A stretch of DNA of 64,000 nt, taken from Erythrobacter sp. JK5 (lineage in GTDB: Bacteria; Pseudomonadota; Alphaproteobacteria; Sphingomonadales; Sphingomonadaceae). The DNA lies in NCBI RefSeq assembly GCF_018205975.1, contig NZ_CP073577.1:682001-746000 (forward strand), read 5' to 3'. The first letter of the stretch is position 1. The number at the start of each line of letters is the position of its first letter. The notes under the pieces were generated by a model. It had not been told where the DNA came from, searched no databases, and saw only the letters and a list, made by a program, of their open reading frames with translations. This document shows positions 1 to 9,154 of this stretch, one piece after another. The translations under genes were made by a program, and so were the position numbers.

Positions 1-1311
1 CGGGTCGAGTTTCCCGACGTTTCCGCCGCGATCCAGCCGCAGACGCTGAGCTTTTTCGCGCCCAATACGACGATTATCGAGCAGAATTTCGACTTCGATC
101 TGCTCACCCCGACCAAGATGATGGAAAAGGCGATCGGCCAGACCGTCACCCTGCTGCGTACCAACCCGGCGACCGGTATCGAAACCCGCGAGCGGGCAAG
201 GGTGCTCTCAACCGCCGGAGGCGTGGTGGTCCAGATCGGCGACCGGATCGAGGTGCTGCGCGACGACGGCCTGCCGGTGCGGGTGATCTTCGACCGGGTG
301 CCGCCCAACCTGCGCGCGCGCCCGACGCTCTCGGTCAATCTCGACAGCAGCCGGGCAGGGGTGCGGCCGGTGTCGCTGCGCTATCTTTCGAGCGGGCTCG
401 GCTGGAGCGCGGATTACGTCGCGCTCTACAACGAAGCGGGTGGCACGATCGACATGCAGGGCTGGGTCACGCTTACCAACAACAGCGGCACCACCTTCCA
501 TCGCGCCGACACGCTGCTGGTGGCGGGCAATCCCAGCGGATCGCGCGCGCGCGGCTTCGGCAACCGCGGAATGGTGCGGGCCGGCACCGAAAGCGCGGAT
601 CGCGAACGGCTGGGCGACTTCTACCTCTATCCGATCAGCGGGCGGACCACGATCGCCAACGCGCAGACCAAGCAGGTGAGCTTCCTCGATGTGCAGGCGG
701 TGCCCGCACGCAAGGTCTATTCGCGCACCGTCGGCTGGCTGCAGAACGATACGCAGCCGGTGAACGTCGCGAGTGCGATCAGCTTTTCCTCCTCGCGCGA
801 TCAGGGTCTGGGCGACGCTTTGCCGGCGGGGACTGTGCGCTTCTACCAGCGCGACAGCCAGGGCACACCGCAATTCATCGGTGAGAACGGCATCGGCCAC
901 ACCCCGATGGGGTCCGAACTCTCGCTGACGACCGGCGATGCGTTCGACATCTTCGTCCAGGCCGAAGTCGAGAAGCGCGAGACCATCACCACCCGCGAAT
1001 GGGAACAGAGCGCGCGCTACCGCGTGATCGAGGATGGCGTCGAAACTTCACGGATCGAGGCCGAACGCCTCCGCAACAGGACCTTCTACCGCACCACCAT
1101 GCGCTACAAGATCACCAACGCGAAGGACGAGCCGATCGAGGTCGACCTGACCCAGTCCGGGCTCGGTCGCTATTGGTGGGGCTGGGATTACCGGGTGGTG
1201 AGTGAGGATATCGTCGGCGAACAGATCAATTACGATCGCCGCAAATGGGTGGTCCCCGTTCCTGCCGAGGGCGAACGCACGATCCGCGTTACATTCGAGA
1301 CCCGCTGGTAG
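1..1311 (+). CDS. DUF4139 domain-containing protein, 5' truncated by window edge
   Basis: The reading frame is open from base 1 to the stop at 1309-1311, so the N-terminus and any signal peptide lie outside the window. The segment LLTPTKMMEKAIGQTVTL (around bases 100-153) and the later WSADYVALYN region match the DUF4139 family, whose members are predicted secreted or periplasmic beta-rich proteins of unknown biochemical role. The C-terminus ends in a predicted beta-sandwich-like stretch. It lies 17 bases upstream of a second, divergent DUF4139 paralogue on the same strand, so the two are probably co-transcribed duplicates. Internal ATGs at 118 and 121 are not the start, because conserved family sequence continues upstream of them. 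Family call is firm; function unknown. Confidence 0.85.
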   Translation, partial: RVEFPDVSAAIQPQTLSFFAPNTTIIEQNFDFDLLTPTKMMEKAIGQTVTLLRTNPATGIETRERARVLSTAGGVVVQIGDRIEVLRDDGLPVRVIFDRVPPNLRARPTLSVNLDSSRAGVRPVSLRYLSSGLGWSADYVALYNEAGGTIDMQGWVTLTNNSGTTFHRADTLLVAGNPSGSRARGFGNRGMVRAGTESADRERLGDFYLYPISGRTTIANAQTKQVSFLDVQAVPARKVYSRTVGWLQNDTQPVNVASAISFSSSRDQGLGDALPAGTVRFYQRDSQGTPQFIGENGIGHTPMGSELSLTTGDAFDIFVQAEVEKRETITTREWEQSARYRVIEDGVETSRIEAERLRNRTFYRTTMRYKITNAKDEPIEVDLTQSGLGRYWWGWDYRVVSEDIVGEQINYDRRKWVVPVPAEGERTIRVTFETRW

Positions 1312-1328
1312 GCGGCGGGGCCGGGACG

Positions 1329-2969
1329 ATGCGGGCAACCGCGATACTCTCCCTCCTGCTGGCGCTGGTGTCGGCGCAGCCCGCTGCGGCGCGCACGATC
1401 GTGGAGGCGTCGGATCCGACCGATCTTTCGGTCACGATCTATCGCGATCCCGACCGCTCGGTCGGCGAGGAAATGAACCGCGACTGGCCGCAGGGCTTCG
1501 CGATGATAAGCGAGGTCCGCACAGTATCCCTTCCTGCGGGCGTATCGACCATCCGCTTCATCGGTGTAGCCGAAGGGATGGTCGGCGTCAGCGCGATCGT
1601 CACCGGCCTGCCGGGCGGGACGATCGAGAAGAACCGCAACGCCGAACTACTTTCGCCTGCTGCGCTGGTGAACGGGGCCCTGGGCAACCGCATCACGATC
1701 ACCCGCACCAATCCCGCCACGGGTGAGGCGCAGTCGGAACAGGCCATCGTCCGCACCCGCGCCGATGGCGGGCTCGTGTTGCAGACATCGCAAGGCTACG
1801 AGGCTGTGCGCTGCGCAGGGTTGCCGGAAAAGCTCACTTTCGACCGTATCCCGGACGGCCTCTCTGCCAAGCCGGTCTACACGATCGACACGCAGACACC
1901 CGAGGGCGGCACCTACGAGATCACGCTGACCTATCTCGCCTGGGGCTTCGACTGGCAAGCGGACTACGTCGCCACGATCCATCCTGCTCAGGAGCGCAGC
2001 AAGGGGCGCGGCGACGAATTCACGCTGCAATTGCTGAGCTGGCTGACGCTGCTCAACGACAACGATCAGAGCTTCGACAACGCCAGGCTCCAGATCATCG
2101 CCGGCACGCTCAATATCGAAACCGATTTCGAAGGCCTGTCGGATCCGCCCGTGGCGCGACCTCTGCGGCTGACCTGCTACCCGTTCGGCAGCACCGCAGC
2201 CGGGTCGCCGATCGCCTATCCGCCGCCGCCTTCTCCTTCGCCCTCCGCTCCGATGGGAGCAGTGGCCGACGAGATGATCACGGTCACTGGCGCCCGGATG
2301 CGAGCCGAACTCATGGAATCTGCAGCGCCCGTCAGCGTGGTGACGGCGGAAGAGGAGAATCTCGGCGATCTCAAGCTGTTCCGCGTGCCGGACCGGGTCG
2401 ACGTTTCGGCCAAAGGAATGAAGCAGGTTGCCTTCCTCAACCAGGACGAGGTGAAGGCCCGATTCCTCTACACCGCCGAATGCGATCCCTACGGTTGGTT
2501 CGGGAGCGGGGTCGATCCCCAGCCGGCCGGACTGTTGCTGGCGACAAGAAACGACGAGGAAAAGGGGCTCGGTCTCGCGTTGCCGCAGGGGGCGATGAAA
2601 CTCTTCGAGCCCAGCACCTTCGGCCCGCAGCTCGCCGCAACCACCGAACTGCGCGATTATGCGCGCGGCCAGGACGTCGAGCTCGAGATCGGTGAAAGCG
2701 CGCAGGTCTTCGCGCGCTGTGCGCGGCTGGTGGAAGCGGAATTCGATCCCGATTCGCGCAAGTGGACCAAGATGCAGGCGACGATCACCAACGCCAATCC
2801 TCACCCCGTCACCATGCGGCTCAAGCTGGGATGGGCCGGGGACTGGGACGTTCGCTTCCCGCGCGAGAAGGTGTTCGTGAAGGATGGGTACGACGTGGTC
2901 GAGGTGCGGATCGCAGCCAATTCCTCGCGCGAATTCAACTGGCGCCTGCGCAATACCGACGCCGACTGA
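1329..2969 (+). CDS. Secreted DUF4139-family paralogue with TonB-plug-like insert
   Basis: A 546-residue protein. I place the start at ATG 1329 because it yields a clean Sec signal peptide (MRATAILSLLLALVSAQPAAA, cleavage near residue 21); the frame is open upstream to 1245 but that extension is arginine/glycine-rich and unlikely. The body resembles the preceding gene (NRITITRTNPATGE, WGFDWQADYVATI), marking it as a tandem DUF4139 duplicate. Midway, a proline/serine linker (YPPPPSPSPSAP) is followed at about residues 314-343 by DEMITVTGARMR...SAAPVSVVTAEE, which looks like the N-terminal TonB-box and plug region of sphingomonad TonB-dependent receptors rather than DUF4139. Function unknown; periplasmic or surface location inferred. 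Confidence 0.8.
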   Translation: MRATAILSLLLALVSAQPAAARTIVEASDPTDLSVTIYRDPDRSVGEEMNRDWPQGFAMISEVRTVSLPAGVSTIRFIGVAEGMVGVSAIVTGLPGGTIEKNRNAELLSPAALVNGALGNRITITRTNPATGEAQSEQAIVRTRADGGLVLQTSQGYEAVRCAGLPEKLTFDRIPDGLSAKPVYTIDTQTPEGGTYEITLTYLAWGFDWQADYVATIHPAQERSKGRGDEFTLQLLSWLTLLNDNDQSFDNARLQIIAGTLNIETDFEGLSDPPVARPLRLTCYPFGSTAAGSPIAYPPPPSPSPSAPMGAVADEMITVTGARMRAELMESAAPVSVVTAEEENLGDLKLFRVPDRVDVSAKGMKQVAFLNQDEVKARFLYTAECDPYGWFGSGVDPQPAGLLLATRNDEEKGLGLALPQGAMKLFEPSTFGPQLAATTELRDYARGQDVELEIGESAQVFARCARLVEAEFDPDSRKWTKMQATITNANPHPVTMRLKLGWAGDWDVRFPREKVFVKDGYDVVEVRIAANSSREFNWRLRNTDAD

Positions 2970-3011
2970 ATCAGAGAGTCGACTCCGATCGCGCCCTGCG
3001 AAAAAACTTTC

Positions 3012-3026
3012 GTTCCCCACTTGTTC
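3012..3026 (+). promoter_or_regulatory. LexA (SOS) box upstream of recA
   Basis: GTTC (3012-3015), seven bases, GTTC (3023-3026): an exact match to the alphaproteobacterial LexA operator GTTC-N7-GTTC. It lies 111 bases before the recA start. The right half-site also begins an inverted repeat, TTGTTC-CATCA-GAACAA (3021-3037). Repression by LexA and induction by DNA damage are inferred from the motif and the downstream gene. Confidence 0.8.
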
Positions 3027-3049
3027 CATCAGAACAAATCAGATACATG
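3021..3049 (+). promoter_or_regulatory. Possible recA promoter
   Basis: TTGTTC (3021-3026) and TACATG (3044-3049) are separated by 17 bases. The -35-like hexamer overlaps the LexA half-site, an arrangement that would let the repressor block polymerase. The -10 match is weak, so this is tentative. Confidence 0.35.
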
Positions 3050-3136
3050 ATCTCCGACACGGGGGCGCGAAGGTCCACCGAACAGGGGCGGTTAAAACTC
3101 TCTAACCGGCTCTAGGCAAGCGAAGGAGGTCATGCG

Positions 3137-4201
3137 ATGGCTACTAATCTCAAGCTGGTAGAGAAGGAAAAAGACGTGGACCGTCAAAAGGCGCTCGACG
3201 CCGCGCTGGCCCAGATCGATCGGGCGTTCGGCAAGGGTTCGGCGATGAAGCTCGGCTCGAAAGAGGCGATGCAGGTCGAATCGATTTCGTCCGGTTCGCT
3301 CGGGCTCGATATCGCGCTCGGGATCGGCGGCCTGCCCAAGGGCCGCGTCATCGAGGTCTACGGGCCTGAAAGCTCGGGCAAGACGACGCTGGCGCTGCAT
3401 GTCATCGCCGAGGCGCAGAAGGCCGGCGGCACAGCCGCCTTCGTCGACGCCGAGCACGCGCTCGATCCGGTCTATGCCAAGAAGCTCGGCGTGGACATCG
3501 ACGAACTGATCGTCTCGCAGCCCGATACGGGCGAGCAGGCGCTCGAAATTACCGACACGCTGGTCCGCTCGAATGCGATCGACGTGCTGGTGGTCGACTC
3601 GGTCGCGGCGCTTGTCCCCCGCGCCGAAATCGAAGGCGAGATGGGCGATGCCCATGTCGGCCTGCAGGCGCGGCTCATGTCCCAATCGCTGCGCAAGCTG
3701 ACCGGGTCGATCAACCGTTCCAAGTGCATGGTGATCTTCATCAACCAGCTGCGGATGAAGATCGGCGTCATGTACGGCAATCCGGAAACGACCACCGGAG
3801 GCAACGCGCTCAAGTTCTACGCATCGGTACGGCTCGACATCCGCCGCACCGGCCAGATCAAGGACCGCGACGAGGTGATCGGCAACTCGACCCGTGTGAA
3901 GGTGGTCAAGAACAAGGTCGCCCCGCCATTCAAGCAGGTCGAATTCGATATCATGTACGGCGAAGGTATCTCGAAGATCGGCGAGATTCTCGATCTCGGG
4001 GTCAAGGCCGGCCTGGTGGAGAAATCGGGGAGCTGGTTCTCCTATGACAGCATCCGTATCGGTCAGGGCCGCGAGAACGCCAAGACCTACCTCAAGGAAA
4101 ATCCCGAAGTTTGCGACCGGTTGGAAGCCGCCATACGCGGCCGGACCGACGAGGTTGCCGAGGAGATGATGACGGGCCCGGACGCGGATTCCGACGACTG
4201 A
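3137..4201 (+). CDS. recA: Recombinase RecA
   Basis: RecA, 354 residues, the usual family length. It forms ATP-dependent filaments on single-stranded DNA, catalyses homologous strand exchange and stimulates LexA autocleavage. Walker A GPESSGKT is at residues 76-83, Walker B LVVDS near 151-155, and the DNA-binding loop region [11 protein letters not shown]...ETTTGG is intact; the tail is acidic. The start ATG 3137 follows a strong GGAGG (3125-3129). Upstream is a LexA box, downstream a rho-independent terminator, so it is a single-gene SOS unit. Confidence 0.98.
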   Translation: MATNLKLVEKEKDVDRQKALDAALAQIDRAFGKGSAMKLGSKEAMQVESISSGSLGLDIALGIGGLPKGRVIEVYGPESSGKTTLALHVIAEAQKAGGTAAFVDAEHALDPVYAKKLGVDIDELIVSQPDTGEQALEITDTLVRSNAIDVLVVDSVAALVPRAEIEGEMGDAHVGLQARLMSQSLRKLTGSINRSKCMVIFINQLRMKIGVMYGNPETTTGGNALKFYASVRLDIRRTGQIKDRDEVIGNSTRVKVVKNKVAPPFKQVEFDIMYGEGISKIGEILDLGVKAGLVEKSGSWFSYDSIRIGQGRENAKTYLKENPEVCDRLEAAIRGRTDEVAEEMMTGPDADSDD

Positions 4202-4251
4202 TCCTCAAGCGGGCAGAGCGGGCATCGATCCCGCGCCCGAAAGACCGGAAG

Positions 4252-4300
4252 ACCGGCGCATGCGAGCCTCCCCCTGGTTCAAGGCATGCGCCGGTTTTTC
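4252..4300 (+). terminator. Rho-independent terminator of recA
   Basis: Perfect 12-bp stem ACCGGCGCATGC (4252-4263) pairing with GCATGCGCCGGT (4284-4295), 20-base loop, followed by a T tract (4295-4299). It begins about 50 bases after the recA stop. Confidence 0.85.
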
Positions 4301-4423
4301 TATTGGTCCATCCATGCCGGACGAAGAGGGGATGGCGCAGCTATGCATCGCGCCATGCGCGACGCGCCGCCTGCTGCACGCGGTGGCTTGTCGCTCGCGC
4401 TCGCATTGCCTAACTGCGCTGCC

Positions 4424-7084
4424 ATGACTTCTACCAACGAACTCCGCCGGTCTTTCCTCGACTATTTCGGGAAGAACGGACACCAGCAGGTGCCGAGCGC
4501 GCCGCTGGTGCCCTACAACGATCCCACCCTGATGTTCGTGAATGCGGGAATGGTGCCGTTCAAGAACGTCTTCACCGGGCTGGAGACTCCGCCCGCACCG
4601 CGCGCGACGTCTTCGCAGAAATGCGTGCGCGCCGGGGGCAAGCACAACGATCTCGACAATGTCGGATACACCGCGCGCCACCACACCTTTTTCGAGATGC
4701 TCGGCAATTTCTCGTTCGGCGACTATTTCAAGGAACAGGCGATCCACCATGCCTGGACCCTGCTGACCGGGGAATGGGGCATCCCGGCCGAGCGCCTGAC
4801 CGCAACGGTCTACCACACCGATGACGAGGCGTTCGATCTGTGGCGCAAGATTTCGGGCCTGCCCGAGCAGCGCATCATCCGCATTCCCACCAACGACAAT
4901 TTCTGGTCGATGGGCGATACCGGACCCTGCGGGCCGTGTTCGGAGATCTTCTACGACCATGGCGAGGATATTCCGGGTGGCCCTCCGGGCAGCCCGGACG
5001 AGGATGGCGATCGCTTTGTCGAAATCTGGAACCTCGTCTTCATGCAGTTCGATCAGGGCGCCGACGGTGAGCGCCGCGACCTGCCGAAACCGTCGATCGA
5101 CACGGGCATGGGGCTCGAACGGATTGCTGCGGTGCTGCAGGGCGTCCACGACAATTACGACACCGATACCTTCAAGGCTCTGATCGCGGCATCGGAGCAC
5201 CTGACCGGGGTCGAGGCGCGCGGCAAACATTCCGCAAGCCACAGGGTGATCGCCGATCACCTGCGCTCGACCAGCTTCCTGATGGCGGACGGCGTCTTGC
5301 CGTCCAACGAGGGGCGCGGCTATGTCCTGCGCCGGATCATGCGCCGCGCCATGCGCCACGCGCATCTGCTGGGTGCGGGCGAACCGCTGATGCATCGGCT
5401 CGTCGGTAGCCTCGTCACTGAAATGGGGCAGGCTTATCCCGAGCTGGTGCGGGGGCAGGCGCTGATCGAGGAAGTGCTGCTGCGCGAGGAAACGCAATTC
5501 CGCCGCACGCTCGACAAGGGTTTGAAGCTGCTTGATGAGGCGACCGGCGACATGGCCGAGGGCGGCGAGCTCGACGGCGAAACGGCGTTCAAGCTCTACG
5601 ACACCTTCGGCTTTCCCTACGACCTGACCGAAGACGCATTGCGCGCGCGCGGTATCGGGGTCGATCGCGAAGGCTTCGATGCGGCGATGGCGCGCCAGCG
5701 GGCGGCCGCCCGCGCGGCGTGGAAGGGTTCGGGCGAAGCGGCATCGGGCGAGATATGGTTCGACATTGCCGAACGCGAAGGCGCGAGCGAGTTCACCGGA
5801 TATGCCGCAACTTCGGGCGAGGGCAGGGTGGTCGCGATCGTCCGTGATGGCGCGGAGGTCGGTCGCGCCAGCTCCGGCGACGAGGTGGTGATCCTCACCA
5901 ACCAGACCCCGTTCTACGGCGAAAGCGGCGGTCAGACCGGCGACACGGGCGTGATCCACACGCCGGGCGGGTTTTCGGCCACGGTCACAGACACCAGCAA
6001 GCCGCTCGGGCGGCTGCACGCGCACCACGCCAAAGTCGAGGCAGGCGAGATTGCGGTGGGCGAAAACGTCCAGCTCGATGTCGATGCCGAACGCCGCGCC
6101 GCAATCCGTGCGAACCACTCGGCCACCCACCTTGTCCATGCCGCACTGCGCAACCGGCTCGGCGAGCACGTGACGCAGAAGGGTTCGCTGGTCGCGGAGG
6201 ACCGTTTGCGATTCGACTTCTCACAGCCGAAGCCGCTCGCCGCCGAAGACATCGCGGCGATCGAAGCAGAGGTGAACGCCGAGATTCTTGCCAACGAGCC
6301 GGTCGCCACCCGGTTGATGAGCCCCGACGACGCGGTCGAGGCCGGTGCGCTCGCGCTGTTCGGCGAGAAGTATGGCGATGAAGTGCGGGTGCTTTCGATG
6401 GGCCGCAAGGCCGATGGCGCACGCAACTACTCGGTCGAACTGTGCGGCGGTACGCATGTGAAAGCCACCGGCGATATCGGGTTGTTCCGGATCATTTCCG
6501 AAAGCGCGGTCTCTTCGGGCGTGCGGCGGATCGAAGCGCTGACCGGCGAAGCGGCGCGCGCCTGGCTGGTCGAGCGCGAGGAAATGTTGAAGGCCGCCGC
6601 CGGCACAATTCGCGCCACGCCAGAGGAAGTGCCCGCGCGACTTGCGGCACTGCTGGAAGAACGCAAGCGGCTTGAAAAGGAGCTCGCTGAAGCGAAGAAA
6701 GCGCTGGCGCTGGGCGGAGGCGGGTCGGCCGATGGCGGCTCTGTCGCCGCAGACGAGGAGATCGCCGGTGTCAAGTTCAGCGGGCAGGTGCTCGATGGGC
6801 TGAACCCCAAGGAACTGCGCCCGCTGCTCGACGAAGCCAAGCAGCGGCTAGGTTCCGGGGTCGCGGCAATCGTTGCGGTCAACGAGGGCAAAGCCAGCAT
6901 CGCTGCCGCTGTGACCGATGATCTGATCGGGCAATTCAGCGCGGTCGATCTGGTGCGCGCGGGGGTCGAGGCGCTCGGCGGCAAGGGCGGCGGCGGTCGG
7001 CCCGATATGGCTCAAGGCGGCGGCCCCGATGGGGACAAGGCCGCAGCCGCAATCGAAGCGGTGAAGGCGGCTCTCGGCGCCTAG
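4424..7084 (+). CDS. alaS: Alanine--tRNA ligase
   Basis: AlaRS, 886 residues. It charges tRNA-Ala with alanine in the cytoplasm and edits mischarged Ser/Gly. The N-terminal class II catalytic domain is complete ([17 protein letters not shown] at the start, then the [18 protein letters not shown] motif). The editing domain has its zinc-binding signatures [12 protein letters not shown] and CGGTHV, and the C-terminal coiled coil and DHHA1 domain end in a glycine-rich tail. I choose ATG 4424 because it gives the family N-terminus; the frame is open upstream to 4286, but that region overlaps the recA terminator. The recA-alaS order is common in alphaproteobacteria. Confidence 0.97.
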   Translation: MTSTNELRRSFLDYFGKNGHQQVPSAPLVPYNDPTLMFVNAGMVPFKNVFTGLETPPAPRATSSQKCVRAGGKHNDLDNVGYTARHHTFFEMLGNFSFGDYFKEQAIHHAWTLLTGEWGIPAERLTATVYHTDDEAFDLWRKISGLPEQRIIRIPTNDNFWSMGDTGPCGPCSEIFYDHGEDIPGGPPGSPDEDGDRFVEIWNLVFMQFDQGADGERRDLPKPSIDTGMGLERIAAVLQGVHDNYDTDTFKALIAASEHLTGVEARGKHSASHRVIADHLRSTSFLMADGVLPSNEGRGYVLRRIMRRAMRHAHLLGAGEPLMHRLVGSLVTEMGQAYPELVRGQALIEEVLLREETQFRRTLDKGLKLLDEATGDMAEGGELDGETAFKLYDTFGFPYDLTEDALRARGIGVDREGFDAAMARQRAAARAAWKGSGEAASGEIWFDIAEREGASEFTGYAATSGEGRVVAIVRDGAEVGRASSGDEVVILTNQTPFYGESGGQTGDTGVIHTPGGFSATVTDTSKPLGRLHAHHAKVEAGEIAVGENVQLDVDAERRAAIRANHSATHLVHAALRNRLGEHVTQKGSLVAEDRLRFDFSQPKPLAAEDIAAIEAEVNAEILANEPVATRLMSPDDAVEAGALALFGEKYGDEVRVLSMGRKADGARNYSVELCGGTHVKATGDIGLFRIISESAVSSGVRRIEALTGEAARAWLVEREEMLKAAAGTIRATPEEVPARLAALLEERKRLEKELAEAKKALALGGGGSADGGSVAADEEIAGVKFSGQVLDGLNPKELRPLLDEAKQRLGSGVAAIVAVNEGKASIAAAVTDDLIGQFSAVDLVRAGVEALGGKGGGGRPDMAQGGGPDGDKAAAAIEAVKAALGA

Positions 7085-7108
7085 GTCGCGATCCCGCCAC
7101 GCAGCAGG

Positions 7109-7294
7109 CTAGGCGCTCGGCGTTTTCTTGGTGACCCCGTCGCTGCCCCGCGGCACATCGTTGCCGCCCGTATCGCCGGGCTCGTCGCGATGCGAATGAT
7201 CGGGCGCGCCGTCCTTCAGCGGGCCTTTCATGTTCTGAGGCTTGAACTTCTCGTCGTTCGGGATCGGCTTGGTCGGATCGGACTGATCGGTCAT
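7109..7294 (-). CDS. Small hydrophilic hypothetical protein
   Basis: A 61-residue protein, MTDQSDPTKPIPNDEKFKP..., rich in Asp, Lys, Pro and Gly, with no membrane segment or signal peptide, and probably intrinsically disordered. The start at 7294 is chosen because GGAGAA lies six bases upstream; an in-frame ATG 18 bases earlier lacks such a site. It sits between convergent alaS and the leftward antiporter gene. I do not recognise a characterised family, but composition and a good ribosome-binding site support a real gene. Confidence 0.6.
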   Translation of the reverse strand: MTDQSDPTKPIPNDEKFKPQNMKGPLKDGAPDHSHRDEPGDTGGNDVPRGSDGVTKKTPSA

Positions 7295-7359
7295 GGGATT
7301 CTCCTTTCCCAATCAACGCATGAGGGCGGAGAAAGGTTCTGGATCGCCGATCCCGATCT

Positions 7360-9123
7360 TCAGGTGGAGATGCTAGAAGTTCTCAGTTTGGGCTTTTCCT
7401 TCAGCCCTCCGTCGCGTTCGAGCTGGACCCGGTATTCGTCGCGCTTCTCGTGGATCGAGGCGATCACCGGACCCATTGCCACCCCGATATCGACCAACAC
7501 CGCTTCGGACAGTTGCAGCGTTGCTTCCAGCGTTTCCGGCACGGCGTGGCTCGCCCCGGCACGATAGAGCTCGGCGGCGTGTTCGGTGTCGCGCGCGCGC
7601 GCGACGATCAGCAGGTCGGGATAATCCTGCCGCAGTTTCGATACGAGCCTTTGCGCCAAGACCGGTTCGTCCATCGTCAGCACCACCGCGGGCGAATTCT
7701 CGATGCCCAGCCGCGTCAGCGCGTCACCGCGCGCAGCATCGCCGAAAGTCGCCCGGTACCCGTCGCGCTTCACCCGCGCGATCATGTCGGGATCGGAATC
7801 GAGCAGAACATAGGGTTGCTTGTGCGCTTTCAACATGTCTGCAACCAGCCGTCCCACGCGGCCGCCGCCTATGATGATGGTGCGCGTTTCGTGTTCGTCT
7901 TCCTCGGGCAGTTCGGGAAGCGCTTCGACCCGGCGCGCGATCACCCGGCCCAGTTTGGCCAGCAGCGGCGTGACCGTCAGCCCGATCGCGGTGACGATTT
8001 GCCAGAATTGCGCAGTTTCCCGGTCGACAACCAGCGCGCTGGTGGCGGCCGCAAGCACGATCAGGGTGGTTTCGCTGGGGCTGGCCATCAGCACGCCGGT
8101 TTCTGCAGCAGTGCTGCGCCGCGCGCCCATCAGGCGCAACAAGATGCCGGTCACCAGCGCCTTGAACGTCAGCACCCCGACCACGGCGAGCGTGATCGGC
8201 ACGATGTTGGTCCAGATGTTGAGCAGGTCAATGCTCATCCCGATCGTGATCAGGAACACCCCGAGCGCGAGGCCCTTGAACGGCTCCATGATTGTTTCGA
8301 CCTCGCTGTGATACTCGGTTTCCGCGATCAGCAGCCCGGCGATCAGCGCGCCGACGATCGGAGACAGGCCGGTGGCCGACGTGGCGAGGCTGGCACCGAT
8401 GACGACCAGCAGCGAAGCGGCGAGGAACAGTTCGGGACTTTTCGTGCGCGCGGCCTGCGAGAACAGGCGGGGCAGGGCATAACGCCCCAGGATCAGCAGC
8501 GCGATCACCACCAGACCGCCCTGCCACAGCGTATCGGTGAGGCCGGTCCAGCCTTCGGACTGGGCATAGGGCGACAGCGCGCCGAGGACGAAAATGATCG
8601 GCACGATCATGATATCCTCGAACAGCAGCATCGATAGCGCCGCGCGGCCCACGGGGGTGCGCGTGCCCGAGATCGGCAGCACAATCGCGGTCGACGAAAA
8701 CGCGAGGGCGAACCCCAGCGCAAGCGCCCCGGTCCAGTCCTGCCCGGTCGAATAGCCCAGGAACGCGGCGAGCGATGAGCCGATGATCAGCAGTTCGAGC
8801 GCACCGAGGCCGAATACGAGCTTGCGCAGCTGCCACAGGCGGTTGAACGACAGCTCCAGCCCGATGGCGAACAGCAGCAGCACGATTCCGAAATCCGCAA
8901 ACGGCGTCAGCGCGTCGGGATCGGATATCGTTATGTGCGTGAGCCAGGGTATCTCCTCGACCAGCGCGCCGAGCCCGAACGGGCCGACCAGCACTCCGAT
9001 CAGGATGAAACCGATAATGGGGGTGATCCGGAACCGGGCGAACACCGGGATCACGATCCCCGCCGCGCCGAGGATCACCAGCGCGTCGGACATTACCGGG
9101 GAGAGTTCGAGTTCGCCTGCCAT
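7360..9123 (-). CDS. CPA2-type cation:proton antiporter with TrkA-N domain (Kef/YbaL-like)
   Basis: A 587-residue inner-membrane protein. Residues about 10-390 hold roughly twelve hydrophobic helices of the Na+/H+ exchanger (CPA2) fold, including the conserved FADFGIVLLLFAIGLEL stretch. From about residue 410 a cytoplasmic RCK/TrkA-N nucleotide-binding domain follows, with the Rossmann motif TIIIGGGRVGR and DSDPDM downstream. Such proteins exchange K+ or Na+ for H+ and are gated by nucleotide or glutathione-type ligands. The exact ion cannot be read from sequence. It is leftward, 31 bases downstream of the GNAT-amidohydrolase gene. Confidence 0.88.
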   Translation of the reverse strand: MAGELELSPVMSDALVILGAAGIVIPVFARFRITPIIGFILIGVLVGPFGLGALVEEIPWLTHITISDPDALTPFADFGIVLLLFAIGLELSFNRLWQLRKLVFGLGALELLIIGSSLAAFLGYSTGQDWTGALALGFALAFSSTAIVLPISGTRTPVGRAALSMLLFEDIMIVPIIFVLGALSPYAQSEGWTGLTDTLWQGGLVVIALLILGRYALPRLFSQAARTKSPELFLAASLLVVIGASLATSATGLSPIVGALIAGLLIAETEYHSEVETIMEPFKGLALGVFLITIGMSIDLLNIWTNIVPITLAVVGVLTFKALVTGILLRLMGARRSTAAETGVLMASPSETTLIVLAAATSALVVDRETAQFWQIVTAIGLTVTPLLAKLGRVIARRVEALPELPEEDEHETRTIIIGGGRVGRLVADMLKAHKQPYVLLDSDPDMIARVKRDGYRATFGDAARGDALTRLGIENSPAVVLTMDEPVLAQRLVSKLRQDYPDLLIVARARDTEHAAELYRAGASHAVPETLEATLQLSEAVLVDIGVAMGPVIASIHEKRDEYRVQLERDGGLKEKPKLRTSSIST

Positions 9124-9154
9124 GGTTATGGATTAGCCACGCGCTCGCATCGAG

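Noticed and set aside
1647..3029. A 460-codon frame opposite the second DUF4139 gene
   Set aside because: Antisense shadow; the sense strand has a signal peptide and family sequence.
4205..6169. A 654-codon frame opposite alaS
   Set aside because: Mirror of alaS codon bias with no recognisable domain or ribosome-binding site.
7450..8637. A 395-codon rightward frame across the antiporter gene
   Set aside because: His/Gln/Asp/Arg-rich antisense shadow of a membrane protein.
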